Shown here in pieces: positions 1 through 8,031 of a stretch of 34,675 nucleotides of DNA. Every line of letters starts with the position of its first letter. Position 1 is the first letter of the stretch. Source of the stretch: Bacteroidota bacterium (GTDB lineage: Bacteria; Bacteroidota; Bacteroidia; Flavobacteriales_F; PHOS-HE28); assembly GCA_023430325.1 (NCBI GenBank), contig JAEZAU010000147.1, positions 1-34,675 on the forward strand. Direction: 5' to 3'. The translations under genes were made by a program, and so were the position numbers. The notes under the pieces were generated by a model that saw only the letters and a program-made list of their open reading frames with translations, was not told the DNA's origin and ran no database searches.

Positions 1-1024
1 AGTCTGGATCTATGTGCCAGGTGATACTGATCAATCGAACGATACGCTCACATTCCATTTCACTGCGCTCAACAATTGGGCAGATAAAGTGGTGCTCATG
101 GAAGCGCGTACCGAGACCTGGTGTCCGCAATGTCCGCCCGCCAACATCGTCACCGATCAATTGCTCTTCGATCCGGACATGGCAGTGGTGAAGTTCCACA
201 TCACCGACGGCCTCGAGTTCCCTGATGCGGTGGATTATTACACCGATAATTACATCGGCACGCTCAACGATTTCACTCCCGCAGGCGTGGTTGAAATGGG
301 CGATCAAGGCGATTATTTCATCAACGCGAACCACATCTACTGGGTCGATGAAATGAACTGGCGCGCGCAGGGCGTTTCTCCGGTGCATCTCACCATGAAC
401 AGCAGTCTGGACGCGGCGACACGGCAGATCACCGTCACCTTGAACGCAGCCTTCACCTACGCCGTACAGGGGCCGTTCAAGATGAATGTTTACGTGGCCG
501 AGAATTATGTGCCCGGCGATCAGGAGAACGCACCGCCGAACTACATCCACAACGGCTTGCTGCGCGCCATGCTCGGCGGTTCCGATGGCACCTCAGGTGA
601 GATCCCCATGACGCCGGTCACCGGTACCAACTATTCGCATACGTATACCTACACCGTTCCCGCCGAATTCAAGTTGCAGGACCTGTACCTGGTCGGCGTG
701 CTTGAGCAGGACCTTGGCGCCGATCGCTACTGCCTTAACGCCGTCAGCAGCCTGCATACGGTTGTTGGCATTGCCGATCGCAGCGACGCGGAATTTTCCA
801 TCGCACCCAATCCCGCCACTGACCTCATTGCGATCGATGCTCCGGATCTTTCCGGCACCACGGTGATCACGATCATCGCCGCAGACGGCCGTATCGTAAT
901 GCAACAGCCGGTGAATTTTGGCGGATCGCAACGCGTCATGCTGGATATCTCTTCTCTCCGTGCAGGCGTCTACACGCTCTCGATCGGCGATCTCGCAGGC
1001 CAGAAATTGGTGAAGACCTACTGA
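1..1024 (+). CDS. Omp28-like exported protein with T9SS type A sorting domain (5' truncated)
   Basis: The frame is open to the left edge (it reads VWIYVPGDTD from base 2), so the N-terminus lies outside the window. The visible part begins with an Ig-like segment, followed by a thioredoxin-like portion with a CPQC (CxxC) motif just after EARTETW. This layout is typical of Omp28-related outer-membrane proteins of Bacteroidota. The last 80 or so residues have the T9SS type A pattern: SIAPNPATD, a central AADGRIV, then GVYTLSI and the terminal KLVKTY. The protein is therefore probably exported through the T9SS and displayed or released at the surface. A redox role for CPQC is possible but not shown. 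The family call rests on motif recall. The sorting domain is clear. Confidence 0.8.
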   Translation, partial: VWIYVPGDTDQSNDTLTFHFTALNNWADKVVLMEARTETWCPQCPPANIVTDQLLFDPDMAVVKFHITDGLEFPDAVDYYTDNYIGTLNDFTPAGVVEMGDQGDYFINANHIYWVDEMNWRAQGVSPVHLTMNSSLDAATRQITVTLNAAFTYAVQGPFKMNVYVAENYVPGDQENAPPNYIHNGLLRAMLGGSDGTSGEIPMTPVTGTNYSHTYTYTVPAEFKLQDLYLVGVLEQDLGADRYCLNAVSSLHTVVGIADRSDAEFSIAPNPATDLIAIDAPDLSGTTVITIIAADGRIVMQQPVNFGGSQRVMLDISSLRAGVYTLSIGDLAGQKLVKTY

Positions 1025-1040
1025 TCTTTCATTGCTTTTG

Positions 1041-1170
1041 TGGGCGTATCCCCGCCTTCGATCTTCCAAGGGCGTTACCCGCCGGAATTTCGGTGAAGGC
1101 GGGGCCGGGCTAATGCTCCAAGTCCTCGCTGCGCTGCGGGCTTTCCGCGTATATCCCTTACGCAGATCCC
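1041..1170. repeat. Structured intergenic repeat-like element
   Basis: The gap after the Omp28-like gene contains a perfect 10-bp inverted repeat, CCCCGCCTTC at 1050-1059 and GAAGGCGGGG at 1095-1104. Inside it lies a smaller near-palindrome, CCGGAATTTCGG. It is followed by a GC-rich stretch with the direct repeat CGCTGCG/GCTGCGG and then TATCCCTTACGC. The order GGGCGTTACCC, CGGGCT, GCTCCAAGTCCTCGCTGCG, GGGCTTTCCGC, ATCCCTTACGC resembles intergenic repeats I recall from many Flavobacteriales genomes. That resemblance is memory and cannot be checked here. The stem may also end transcription of the upstream gene. No second copy is visible in this window. Confidence 0.5.
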
Positions 1171-1241
1171 GCATTGTTCAGATGGATCCGATCGTTCTCC
1201 TTTCGATCCACCGTCATGTTCCGAAAAAAGAACAGGCTCGC

Positions 1242-1249
1242 TACCTTTG
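1242..1249 (+). promoter_or_regulatory. -7 promoter box TACCTTTG
   Basis: A perfect match to the Bacteroidota -7 consensus TAnnTTTG. It ends nine bases before the ATG at 1259, so transcription should begin almost at that codon. No good TTTG/TTG -33 element is seen at the usual distance. Confidence 0.5.
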
Positions 1250-1258
1250 GAACATTCG

Positions 1259-3664
1259 ATGCATCAAGGAATGGCGGCACAAAGACAAGCAGCGGACGTG
1301 GAGGAAGGAATGACCCTGGACGAAGTGAGGGCGGAGATCCTGCGGGATTATGAACTCGTGTGGCTCAGCCGCGAGGCAAGTCTTCTGGGCCGCAAGGAAG
1401 TGCTTACCGGCAAGGCCAAGTTCGGCATCTTCGGCGATGGCAAGGAACTCGCGCAGGTGGCCATGGCCAAACAATTCCGCCACGGCGATTGGCGCAGCGG
1501 CTACTACCGCGATATGACCTTCATGTTCGCGATCGGCGAACTCACCGTTCAGCAATGGTTCGCGCAACTCTACGCTCACGCCGATCTTGAGCACGAGCCC
1601 GCCAGCGCAGGCCGGCAGATGAATGGCCACTTCGCCACTCGATCGCTGGATGAGAACGGCGACTGGAAGGATCTCACGGCACAGTACAATTCAAGTCCTG
1701 ACATCTCTCCCACCGGCGGCCAGATGCCACGTTTGCTCGGTCTTGCGCAGGCCAGTAAGGTCTTCCGCCAGAACGAAGCACTGCACAGCTACACGCACCT
1801 CAGCGACCAGGGCAACGAAGTAGCCTTCGGCACCATCGGCGATGCCAGCACCAGCGAAGGCCATTTCTGGGAAACGATGAACGCGGCCGGTGTGCTGCAG
1901 GTGCCGCTCGCAATGAGCGTGTGGGATGATGGCTGGGGCATCAGTGTAAGCAAGGACTTCCAGACCACAAAAGGCAGCATCAGCAAGTTGCTGGAAGGTT
2001 TCCAGAAGGAAAAAGGCACCAACGGCATCCGCATTTACAAAACCAAGGCGTGGGATTATGCCGGGCTCAATCGGATCTACGAGGAAGCGATCGCGCTCTG
2101 CCGCGAAGAGCACGTTCCTTGCCTGATCCATGTGGAAGAGGTGACGCAGCCGCAGGGCCACAGCACCAGCGGAAGCCATGAACGTTACAAAGGCAAGGAT
2201 CTTCTCGAGTGGTACAAGGAGTACGATTGCAACGCGAAGTTCCGCGAGTGGATACTGAACTTCAGGCCAGGTGGTGAAGCTATCGCAACTGCCGATGAGC
2301 TTGATGCGATCGAGAAGAAGGCCAAGAGTGATGTGCGCGCCGCGCAAAAAGCCGCGTGGGCCGAATTCCTGAAGCCGATCGCGCAGGAGAAGCAGGAAGT
2401 GCTGGGTCTTCTGGAAACACTCCAGAAGGACGTCAACGAGATCTCATCGATCCGTGAGGAACTGGCCAGCGCCATGGATCCGGGACGCCGGGAAGTGATG
2501 AGCGCCGCACGCCGCGCATCGATCATTGCAGGCTCAGAAGGTTCTTCAGCCCATGACGACTTGGCCGAATGGATCAAGCGGAACACCGATCTGAACCACG
2601 ATCGCTACGGCAGCCATCTGTACAGCGAAGGCAGAAGCTGCTTGAACGTGCAAGAGGTTCCGGTTGAATACGGCTCGGATGAAGAAGTGGATGGCCGCAT
2701 CATCATCCGTGACAATTTCGCAGCGCTCTTCGAAAAGGAACCGCTGTTGCTCACATTCGGTGAGGATACCGGAAAGATCGGTGACGTGAACCAGGGCATG
2801 GAAGGCATGCAGGCACGGTTCGGAGAGATCCGCGTCAGCGATACCGGCATCCGCGAAGCGACCATCCTCGGCCAGGGTATCGGCATGGCGTTGCGTGGCT
2901 TGCGTCCGGTCGCCGAGATCCAATATCTCGATTATCTCCTCTACTGCCTGCAGGGCATGAGCGACGATCTGGCCACCGTGCAATGGCGCACCAAGGGCGG
3001 ACAAAAAGCACCATTGATCATCCGCACACGTGGTCACCGTTTGGAAGGTGTGTGGCACAGCGGCAGCCCGATGGGGATGATCATCCATGCGGTACGTGGT
3101 GTGGTGGTCTGCGTTCCGCGCAATATGCAACAGGCCGCAGGCATGTACAACACGCTCCTACAAAGCGACGATGCGGCGCTCGTGATCGAATGCCTGAACG
3201 GCTATCGATCCAAGGAAAAACTTCCATCCAACCTGGGCGAGTTCACCGTTCCGATCGGGATCCCGGAGATCGTTCGGGAAGGATCGGATCTTACGCTGGT
3301 GAGTTACGGCAGCACCTTCAACATCTGCGCTCGTGCCTGCGACCAGCTGGAGAACATGGGCATTTCAGTTGAATTGGTGGATGCACGTACGCTGCTGCCA
3401 TTCGATCGGGACCATGTGATCGTCGGAAGTCTGAAGAAGACCAACCGGCTGCTGGTGGTGGATGAAGATGTGCCCGGTGGAGCAAGCGCGTACATCCTGC
3501 AGAAGATCCTCGAAGAACAGTACGGTTATCGCTGGCTGGATTCCTCTCCCGCAACGCTCACTGCAAAAGCCCATCGCCCGGCATATGGAAGCGATGGCGA
3601 CTACTTCAGCAAGCCCAGCCTGGAAGATGTGGTGGAGAAGGTGATGGTGATGATGCGGGAATGA
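1259..3664 (+). CDS. Fused alpha/beta E1 component of a 2-oxo-acid dehydrogenase (TPP-dependent)
   Basis: This 801-residue protein joins an E1-alpha half to an E1-beta half. E1-alpha has a GDASTSEG pyrophosphate/metal motif at about 194-201, WDDG at 222-225, and the loop QGHSTSGSHERY near 299-310. After a charged coiled-coil linker (about 345-400), E1-beta follows with the TPP-activating Glu in LTFGED (about 498-503) and a transketolase C-terminal domain. The family decarboxylates 2-oxo acids (branched-chain, pyruvate or related) and passes the acyl group to an E2 lipoyl enzyme; none is encoded nearby, so the substrate is unknown. The usual GDG...NN is replaced by GDA...DD. Start: ATG 1259 lies just after a -7 box, giving a near-leaderless mRNA. 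ATG 1310, preceded by GGAGG, is the main alternative, and ATG 1271 is also possible. Confidence 0.85.
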   Translation: MHQGMAAQRQAADVEEGMTLDEVRAEILRDYELVWLSREASLLGRKEVLTGKAKFGIFGDGKELAQVAMAKQFRHGDWRSGYYRDMTFMFAIGELTVQQWFAQLYAHADLEHEPASAGRQMNGHFATRSLDENGDWKDLTAQYNSSPDISPTGGQMPRLLGLAQASKVFRQNEALHSYTHLSDQGNEVAFGTIGDASTSEGHFWETMNAAGVLQVPLAMSVWDDGWGISVSKDFQTTKGSISKLLEGFQKEKGTNGIRIYKTKAWDYAGLNRIYEEAIALCREEHVPCLIHVEEVTQPQGHSTSGSHERYKGKDLLEWYKEYDCNAKFREWILNFRPGGEAIATADELDAIEKKAKSDVRAAQKAAWAEFLKPIAQEKQEVLGLLETLQKDVNEISSIREELASAMDPGRREVMSAARRASIIAGSEGSSAHDDLAEWIKRNTDLNHDRYGSHLYSEGRSCLNVQEVPVEYGSDEEVDGRIIIRDNFAALFEKEPLLLTFGEDTGKIGDVNQGMEGMQARFGEIRVSDTGIREATILGQGIGMALRGLRPVAEIQYLDYLLYCLQGMSDDLATVQWRTKGGQKAPLIIRTRGHRLEGVWHSGSPMGMIIHAVRGVVVCVPRNMQQAAGMYNTLLQSDDAALVIECLNGYRSKEKLPSNLGEFTVPIGIPEIVREGSDLTLVSYGSTFNICARACDQLENMGISVELVDARTLLPFDRDHVIVGSLKKTNRLLVVDEDVPGGASAYILQKILEEQYGYRWLDSSPATLTAKAHRPAYGSDGDYFSKPSLEDVVEKVMVMMRE

Positions 3665-3700
3665 TAACTGCATGGCGATCTCCTTGGAAGCTTAGCCACC

Positions 3701-4219
3701 ATGAGCCGCGGATTCGTCAAGGAAGAAGATCAGGAGGAAGCGCCGTTCATTCCGCCGCGCGCGCCGTTGCCCGAAGGTATTCCCAACTATGTGACGCCGA
3801 AAGGTCTTCGATCGCTTCATAAGGAACGTGAGGATCTGGAGGCAGATCACAGCCGGACCTTGGGATCGGACCTTTCCGATCACGATCGGCGGCATGCGTT
3901 GGCGGTGATCAATGGAAAACTCGATCTATTGAACGAACGGATCGCCACTGCGCGATTGATCGAACATCCGGATGAAGACCCTGAAGAAGTGAGGTTCGGG
4001 ATGACCATCATGTTCCAACAGGTGCGCAAAGGCGCCAGGCCGATCGAACGCACCTTCACGATCGTAGGTGTTGATGAGGCCGATGTGAAACAGGGAAAGA
4101 TCGCGTTCACTGCGCCTATCGCGAAAGCCCTCATCGGATCGCGCGCAGGAGATGTCGTTGAATTCAAATTGGGATCGGAAGTGCAACAATTGAAGATCTT
4201 GCAGATCAACAGGTATTGA
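3701..4219 (+). CDS. GreA/GreB family transcription elongation (cleavage) factor
   Basis: A 172-residue protein with the Gre layout. A short acidic leader (MSRGFVKEEDQEE) precedes an N-terminal helical hairpin (about 35-90, coiled-coil, with acidic residues near the turn at SDLSDHD). A C-terminal FKBP-like domain follows (about 95-172), with VRFGMTIMFQQV and ending KILQINRY. Gre factors bind backtracked RNA polymerase through the secondary channel and stimulate transcript cleavage. The leader and length look more like the Bacteroidota GreAB-type paralogue than canonical GreA, so no gene symbol is given. It lies 36 bp after the dehydrogenase gene on the same strand and may be co-transcribed with it. 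Confidence 0.85.
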   Translation: MSRGFVKEEDQEEAPFIPPRAPLPEGIPNYVTPKGLRSLHKEREDLEADHSRTLGSDLSDHDRRHALAVINGKLDLLNERIATARLIEHPDEDPEEVRFGMTIMFQQVRKGARPIERTFTIVGVDEADVKQGKIAFTAPIAKALIGSRAGDVVEFKLGSEVQQLKILQINRY

Positions 4220-4271
4220 TCGGCGCGTTGCATGGGCACAGGCTTTGCGAGCCGATCGGCATCAACAAAGC

Positions 4272-4631
4272 ATGATCATGAAACTTGGTATTCTTCCGCC
4301 CGCTGCACATGCAGTAATGGATTACGCATTGGGTGCAACGGCGCTTGCCGCACCGAACCTTCTGGGCTTCACCAACCGCTCCACTCCCACCTGGCTTACC
4401 CGCGGCCTCGGCATCTATTCCCTGGTGACCGCGCTCACCACACGGAACAAAGGTGGATTGGTCAATGGCATGTCCCACGGGAGGCATTTGAACCTGGATC
4501 TCATGGGCAATGGGCTTCTGTTCGCCGCACCGTGGCTTCTCGGTTTCAGTAAGGACAAGAAGGCCATGCGCACCGTACTCGCGTTGGCGGCTGTGCAAGG
4601 TGTGGTATGGCTCCTGAGCCGCCGCCGTTGA
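4272..4631 (+). CDS. Small SPW-repeat-like integral membrane protein
   Basis: This protein of about 119 residues is strongly hydrophobic, with roughly four membrane segments. Two stretches share a pattern: HAVMDYALGATALAAPNLLGF near the start and NLDLMGNGLLFAAPWLLGF in the middle. Both show D..xG..L..AP.LLGF, which resembles the SPW repeat of small bacterial membrane proteins, so an internal duplication is likely. It ends in a basic tail, SRRR. The function is unknown. ATG 4272 is preferred over an upstream TTG at 4245, because the extra nine residues are polar and unlike a membrane protein start; ATG 4278 is also possible. It lies between the Gre factor and a phosphoesterase on the same strand. 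Confidence 0.65.
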   Translation: MIMKLGILPPAAHAVMDYALGATALAAPNLLGFTNRSTPTWLTRGLGIYSLVTALTTRNKGGLVNGMSHGRHLNLDLMGNGLLFAAPWLLGFSKDKKAMRTVLALAAVQGVVWLLSRRR

Positions 4632-4656
4632 TCACCCTTCTGCCGATCTTCGGCCT

Positions 4657-5184
4657 GTGAAAGTGAGGATCGGTCTGATCAGTGACACCCACGGATGGCT
4701 CGATCCGCGCGTGAAGGATCATTTCGCGCAGTGTGACGAGATCTGGCATGCCGGCGACATCGGTTCGGTCGAAGTGCTGGAGGAACTCCGATCATGGAAG
4801 CCGGTGCGTGCGGTATACGGCAACATAGATGGTAAGCAGATCCGAACGATCTGCCCGGAACATGAACGGTTCTCGATCGATGGGATGCGGATCTGGATGA
4901 CCCACATCGGTGGCCGCCCTCCGCGTTACGATCGATCGGTAGCCGCCGGGATACGATCGTCGCCTCCCGATCTTTTCATCTGCGGTCACTCACACATCTG
5001 TTCCGTCCAATTCGATGAGCGATCGAAGATGCTTTTCATGAACCCGGGAGCTGCCGGCAGGCATGGCTGGCATCATGTGCGAACGATCCTCCGGTTCTCC
5101 ATTGAAGATTCCAAATGCAAGGACCTTGAAGTGATCGAGCTTGGAAAACGCAGCAGCCTGGAAAAAGAAATGCTTCCCCCGTGA
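4657..5184 (+). CDS. YfcE/MJ0936-type metallophosphoesterase
   Basis: A 175-residue calcineurin-like phosphoesterase with all metal-ligand blocks in order: SDTHG (9-13), HAGDIGS (GD at 33-34), GNID (55-58), MTHIGG (His 83) and GHSH (110-113). This spacing is that of the YfcE/MJ0936 family, dinuclear-metal phosphodiesterases with poorly defined physiological substrates. GNID in place of the commoner GNxD/GNHD fits this subgroup. The start is GTG at 4657 (GTGAAAGTGAGG), since the SDTHG block is normally about nine residues in. A small perfect hairpin (GCCGA-TCT-TCGGC, 4642-4654) lies just upstream. The gene ends inside a strong terminator-like stem shared with the convergent lipoprotein gene. 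Confidence 0.88.
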   Translation: MKVRIGLISDTHGWLDPRVKDHFAQCDEIWHAGDIGSVEVLEELRSWKPVRAVYGNIDGKQIRTICPEHERFSIDGMRIWMTHIGGRPPRYDRSVAAGIRSSPPDLFICGHSHICSVQFDERSKMLFMNPGAAGRHGWHHVRTILRFSIEDSKCKDLEVIELGKRSSLEKEMLPP

Positions 5185-5205
5185 CCCCTGGCCACTGGGG
5201 AAGCA
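5171..5205. terminator. Bidirectional terminator-like hairpin between convergent genes
   Basis: TGCTTCCCC (5171-5179) and GGGGAAGCA (5197-5205) are perfect 9-bp complements with a 17-nt loop. The loop itself holds CCCC and CTGG that can extend the pairing. The hairpin sits between the convergent phosphoesterase and lipoprotein genes and overlaps the last codons of the former. No long T-run follows on either side. Confidence 0.55.
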
Positions 5206-5219
5206 TCACCACAGAACAT

Positions 5220-5783
5220 TCAACTGCGGTCCTTATCGTCCCGATCGGCTTTTGCGCGTACTTCCTCTACTTCCTTGCGTGCCTCCTCGCGGATCTTGGC
5301 CCATTCCTCCTCGCTGGCGTTGGCGATGCGCTCGGCCTTCCGTTGAAGTGATGCCAGGGTCTGACCCAATTCAGCTGCACGACGTTGATCCATCTGGCGC
5401 TCTTCTCCCTGGTGTGAACCATCACGCAACCGTTCGCGTACTTTCTCCAATTCCTCTGCGAGGCCATCACGAAGATCCTGCACCTCCTGCACCGCGCGCT
5501 CGCGCTCAGGATCGGCCTTGTCTTCCTCATCCACATCTGCTGAAGCACCCATTGTTCCCTTGTCGGAATCGGTCATTTTCCCGCTGGGCCGCGTCTCTTT
5601 CTGGGCCTGTGCTTTATCAGCCTCGGAGTTGCCATCGGCATCGATGGTGCCTTCCTCCATGCGGGCGGTACCGACCGGGCCCTCATGATCGGAGGAACCG
5701 GAACAGCCGGACCAGAACGCAGCGATGAACATCAATGGCAGCATGAACAGGAACAATTGGATGGAAGTCCTCTTAGTGGTCAT
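5220..5783 (-). CDS. Coiled-coil lipoprotein, hypothetical
   Basis: Beginning at the ATG reading MTTKRTSIQL, the protein has a basic start, a hydrophobic core (LFLFMLPLMFIAAF) and a lipobox-like end, WSGC, with Cys at about 27. It is therefore probably a lipoprotein of about 187 residues. The rest is highly charged. A low-complexity acidic linker leads into a long predicted coiled coil (about 90-185) rich in Glu, Arg and Ala, ending KADRDDKDRS. No enzymatic motif is present. The 14 residues upstream that are also open (from 5825) read MARHLQRAAHIHSI, would block the signal peptide and are excluded. It follows the DUF6134-like gene by 47 bp and is probably in the same transcript. A structural or envelope-stress role is only a guess. 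Confidence 0.65.
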   Translation of the reverse strand: MTTKRTSIQLFLFMLPLMFIAAFWSGCSGSSDHEGPVGTARMEEGTIDADGNSEADKAQAQKETRPSGKMTDSDKGTMGASADVDEEDKADPERERAVQEVQDLRDGLAEELEKVRERLRDGSHQGEERQMDQRRAAELGQTLASLQRKAERIANASEEEWAKIREEARKEVEEVRAKADRDDKDRS

Positions 5784-5830
5784 AATGGAATGAATATGTG
5801 CTGCCCGCTGCAAGTGACGGGCCATGCCGG

Positions 5831-6415
5831 TCAGATCCGGCGGAAGATCAGGTCGAAGAGCGGCCGATCTACCATGATCTCCTGAAGTACTCCGTTCTTA
5901 TAGAAATAATGGTTCTCCGTGTTACCTGGGAGTATGAGTGTATACCTGCCCGCCTCTTTCCGGCGAAGGGTCCGATCTTCCAAAAGGCTTTCCACGAAGA
6001 TCGACCCCACATCCACAGGTTCCTCGAAATACATGCGTGCCGTGGTCCATGCGCGCTGTTGTTGCGTTGCATGCCTGAGATCGGGATGCACGTAATAGCG
6101 CCCGGTACCAGAGTCGTGATACAAATGGGTGGAATCGCGCATGGAACCGTTCACATGCACGGTCATTCCGCAAGCATCCAGATATCCGCCTTCGTACCTG
6201 GCCATCATAGCGGTCTCTATCACCTGGTTCCAAAGCAGACTCACCTCTGAACGGGAATTCATCTGATACGAAACACCACTGGCCGAGCGGACGCAGATGG
6301 CCGTTATGGCGCCGATCACTTCATCGCCTTTGATGATCTGGAAACGGGCGGTCTCCGCGGTCGGCCGCCCGGTCAAGAGCAGCATCGCAAAGAGTGGAGC
6401 GTAACCCGTGATCAT
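5831..6415 (-). CDS. DUF6134-like exported protein
   Basis: A protein of about 194 residues with an N-terminal hydrophobic signal (MITGYAPLFAMLLLTG) and a predicted beta-rich body. The pattern FQIIKGDEVIGAI, then VSYQMNSRSEVSLLW and a long set of beta strands, resembles the DUF6134 family of Bacteroidota secreted proteins, whose function is unknown. The start is set at ATG 6415; an upstream TTG at 6430 would add five residues. There is one internal cysteine pair candidate (ICVRS, LDACG). The gene is 39 bp downstream of the small membrane protein gene and 47 bp upstream of the lipoprotein gene, which suggests a single minus-strand operon. Family assignment is by motif recall, with moderate confidence. 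Confidence 0.6.
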   Translation of the reverse strand: MITGYAPLFAMLLLTGRPTAETARFQIIKGDEVIGAITAICVRSASGVSYQMNSRSEVSLLWNQVIETAMMARYEGGYLDACGMTVHVNGSMRDSTHLYHDSGTGRYYVHPDLRHATQQQRAWTTARMYFEEPVDVGSIFVESLLEDRTLRRKEAGRYTLILPGNTENHYFYKNGVLQEIMVDRPLFDLIFRRI

Positions 6416-6454
6416 GGATGGAAGCGTCAAGATACGCCGATCGCCCCAACCACG

Positions 6455-6721
6455 CTACTTCGATCGGCCATCGGCGGCATTCTTTCGGGCGCCGCGGATG
6501 TTCATGATCGCCAACGCGATCTGCAGACCGATCAAGGCATACGCTTCAGCATGCCATCCCCAGATCACCCAAAGGACATTGCTGACAAGGAACCACCAGA
6601 ACCCTTGATGCCGGCGGCGTTCCACTTTGGATGCGACCAGCCAGGCGGCCAGGATGCTCACCAGCATGGCCGGCCACTGCACAAGAGACAGCGGATCTGA
6701 AGAGAAGAGATCGTCCTGCAC
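6455..6721 (-). CDS. Small integral membrane protein, hypothetical
   Basis: An 88-residue protein with three hydrophobic stretches: LVQWPAMLVSILAAWLVAS, then GFWWFLVSNVLWVIWGW, then AYALIGLQIALAIMNIRG. A basic loop (KVERRRHQG) separates the first two, and the protein ends in a polar basic tail. The GTG start overlaps the TAG stop of the glycosyltransferase gene by one base (TAGTG), so the two are probably translationally coupled. ATG 6667 would remove the start of the first helix. The tryptophan-rich second segment recalls PnuC/YgjV-type small transporters, but the protein is too short to assign. No function is proposed. Coupling suggests a link to the glycosyltransferase. Confidence 0.6.
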   Translation of the reverse strand: MQDDLFSSDPLSLVQWPAMLVSILAAWLVASKVERRRHQGFWWFLVSNVLWVIWGWHAEAYALIGLQIALAIMNIRGARKNAADGRSK

Positions 6722-7941
6722 TAGGCGTGGTCCGGCACGGGCCGGCGGTTCAAGGCAGCTTGTAACAACTTCTTCATCTGCCTGCCGGAAGCGTTCCAAC
6801 CAAGATATTCCTCATGCTCGTTCCATGCGCTGGCCGCCAGGGACTCGTACGCCTGCCGGTCATCGAGATACTTGGAAATGGCGGCGGCATAAGCCGCACC
6901 TTCGGCCTCCATATCGAAAAGATGTCCGTTGATGCCTTCGCGTATCATTTCCGGGAGACCGCCCACGTCGGAAGTAAGGCACGGAACACCGAGTGAATTA
7001 CACTCGTTCACTACGATCGGGGTGCAATCCGCTTTTGATGGAAGCACCAGAAAGTGGCTTCGCATGATCAAGTTGAGCAACTTCTTCAGATCGGCGGGTT
7101 TCTGCTTGTCCAGGAAAGGGATCACGTTCACATAGGAAGGCACGGTATCCAATGGTGGCCTGCAACCGATCACGTTCAAGGTGACCTTATAGCCCATTTC
7201 ATGCAGTACCCGCGCGGTCTCCAGAGCCACGTTGCCACCCTTTCTCACCCAGTGTACACCGATGAAGAGCAACTGGCAATGTTCCACATCGCGCTCACGG
7301 ATCGAAGCCATCACTTCAGCGGCCGAAGGCTGTACGCTCAGATTGCTTCCGAACGGTACCACATGCACCCTGGCCGGATCGGCATCATAATACTGCACAG
7401 CCGAATTTGCGGCCCAATGGGAAGAATAGATGGCCAGATCGCAATTATGCAATGCACGTCTTTCCAACTCATGGCCTTCATCCATGTATTCCTTCGGATA
7501 GTTCGCCAGTTCAGGATACTGATGGATGATGCCTGCGAAGGTGGCATCTGTATGGAACACCTTGAGCCTGTTGGTGCGCAACATGGCAATGGGTATGCTG
7601 CTGGGGGCGAATATCACGTTGGCACGTGTCCGCTGCAGGCGTTGTTCAATGGCTGTGGCTATCATTTGCGCGGTGGATAGTTTTCTATCCACCGGTGCAG
7701 GCTTGCGGCCCGTGACAAAAGCCCGGCTTCGTTCCACCGCTTTCAACAGACGTCTTCGATCCCTCACCACATTGGGCAGATATTCCACAGGCAGACCCTG
7801 TTGTTCCAGCATGCGCGCCATATGATGCACCGTGCCTGACCATGCGCGCACATCCTCCGGGTCGTGCATGGATACGTAAAGGATCCTAGGCATATCCACC
7901 GCTCCGATCAGATCTATTTTGTTACTTCCTGCTGCTGCCAT
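6721..7941 (-). CDS. Glycosyltransferase, GT4/GT1-type (GT-B fold)
   Basis: A protein of about 406 residues with a typical GT-B split. The N-terminal acceptor domain begins MPRILYVSMHDPEDVRAWSG, with the glycine-containing loop of this family. The C-terminal donor domain contains LLFIGVHWVRKGG, a PFLDKQKPADLKKLL segment and the signature PSKADCTPIVVNECNSLGVP, where the final Glu corresponds to the nucleotide-sugar-binding Glu of GT4. GLPEMIREGINGHLF follows. Members transfer activated sugars to lipids, polysaccharides or proteins; the substrate is not evident. ATG 7941 is chosen because a promoter box lies upstream, but ATG 7893 (MPRILY) would be the usual family start. It is coupled to the small membrane protein downstream. 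Confidence 0.85.
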   Translation of the reverse strand: MAAAGSNKIDLIGAVDMPRILYVSMHDPEDVRAWSGTVHHMARMLEQQGLPVEYLPNVVRDRRRLLKAVERSRAFVTGRKPAPVDRKLSTAQMIATAIEQRLQRTRANVIFAPSSIPIAMLRTNRLKVFHTDATFAGIIHQYPELANYPKEYMDEGHELERRALHNCDLAIYSSHWAANSAVQYYDADPARVHVVPFGSNLSVQPSAAEVMASIRERDVEHCQLLFIGVHWVRKGGNVALETARVLHEMGYKVTLNVIGCRPPLDTVPSYVNVIPFLDKQKPADLKKLLNLIMRSHFLVLPSKADCTPIVVNECNSLGVPCLTSDVGGLPEMIREGINGHLFDMEAEGAAYAAAISKYLDDRQAYESLAASAWNEHEEYLGWNASGRQMKKLLQAALNRRPVPDHA

Positions 7942-7966
7942 CGTAAATAGCCGGCTGTGCGCTGAC

Positions 7967-7974
7967 TAAAGGTA
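7967..7974 (-). promoter_or_regulatory. -7 box TACCTTTA upstream of the glycosyltransferase
   Basis: The minus strand reads TACCTTTAGTC, one mismatch from TAnnTTTG, about 25 bases before the glycosyltransferase ATG. The same 11-mer occurs upstream of the small membrane protein gene at 34456-34466, which supports a promoter role. Confidence 0.4.
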
Positions 7975-8031
7975 TGCCATACAGCAAGTTCCATGTAGAC
8001 GAAGGGTGAAGCCCAAAGGTTTCGTGTCTGT

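Noticed and set aside
1032..1313. Open frame across the intergenic element and the dehydrogenase start
   Set aside because: It runs through the inverted repeat, its protein is Arg/Leu-rich with no recognisable pattern, and it overlaps the start of a clear gene.
4642..4654. Small hairpin GCCGA-TCT-TCGGC before the phosphoesterase
   Set aside because: Only five base pairs without a T-run; too weak to call a terminator or regulator.
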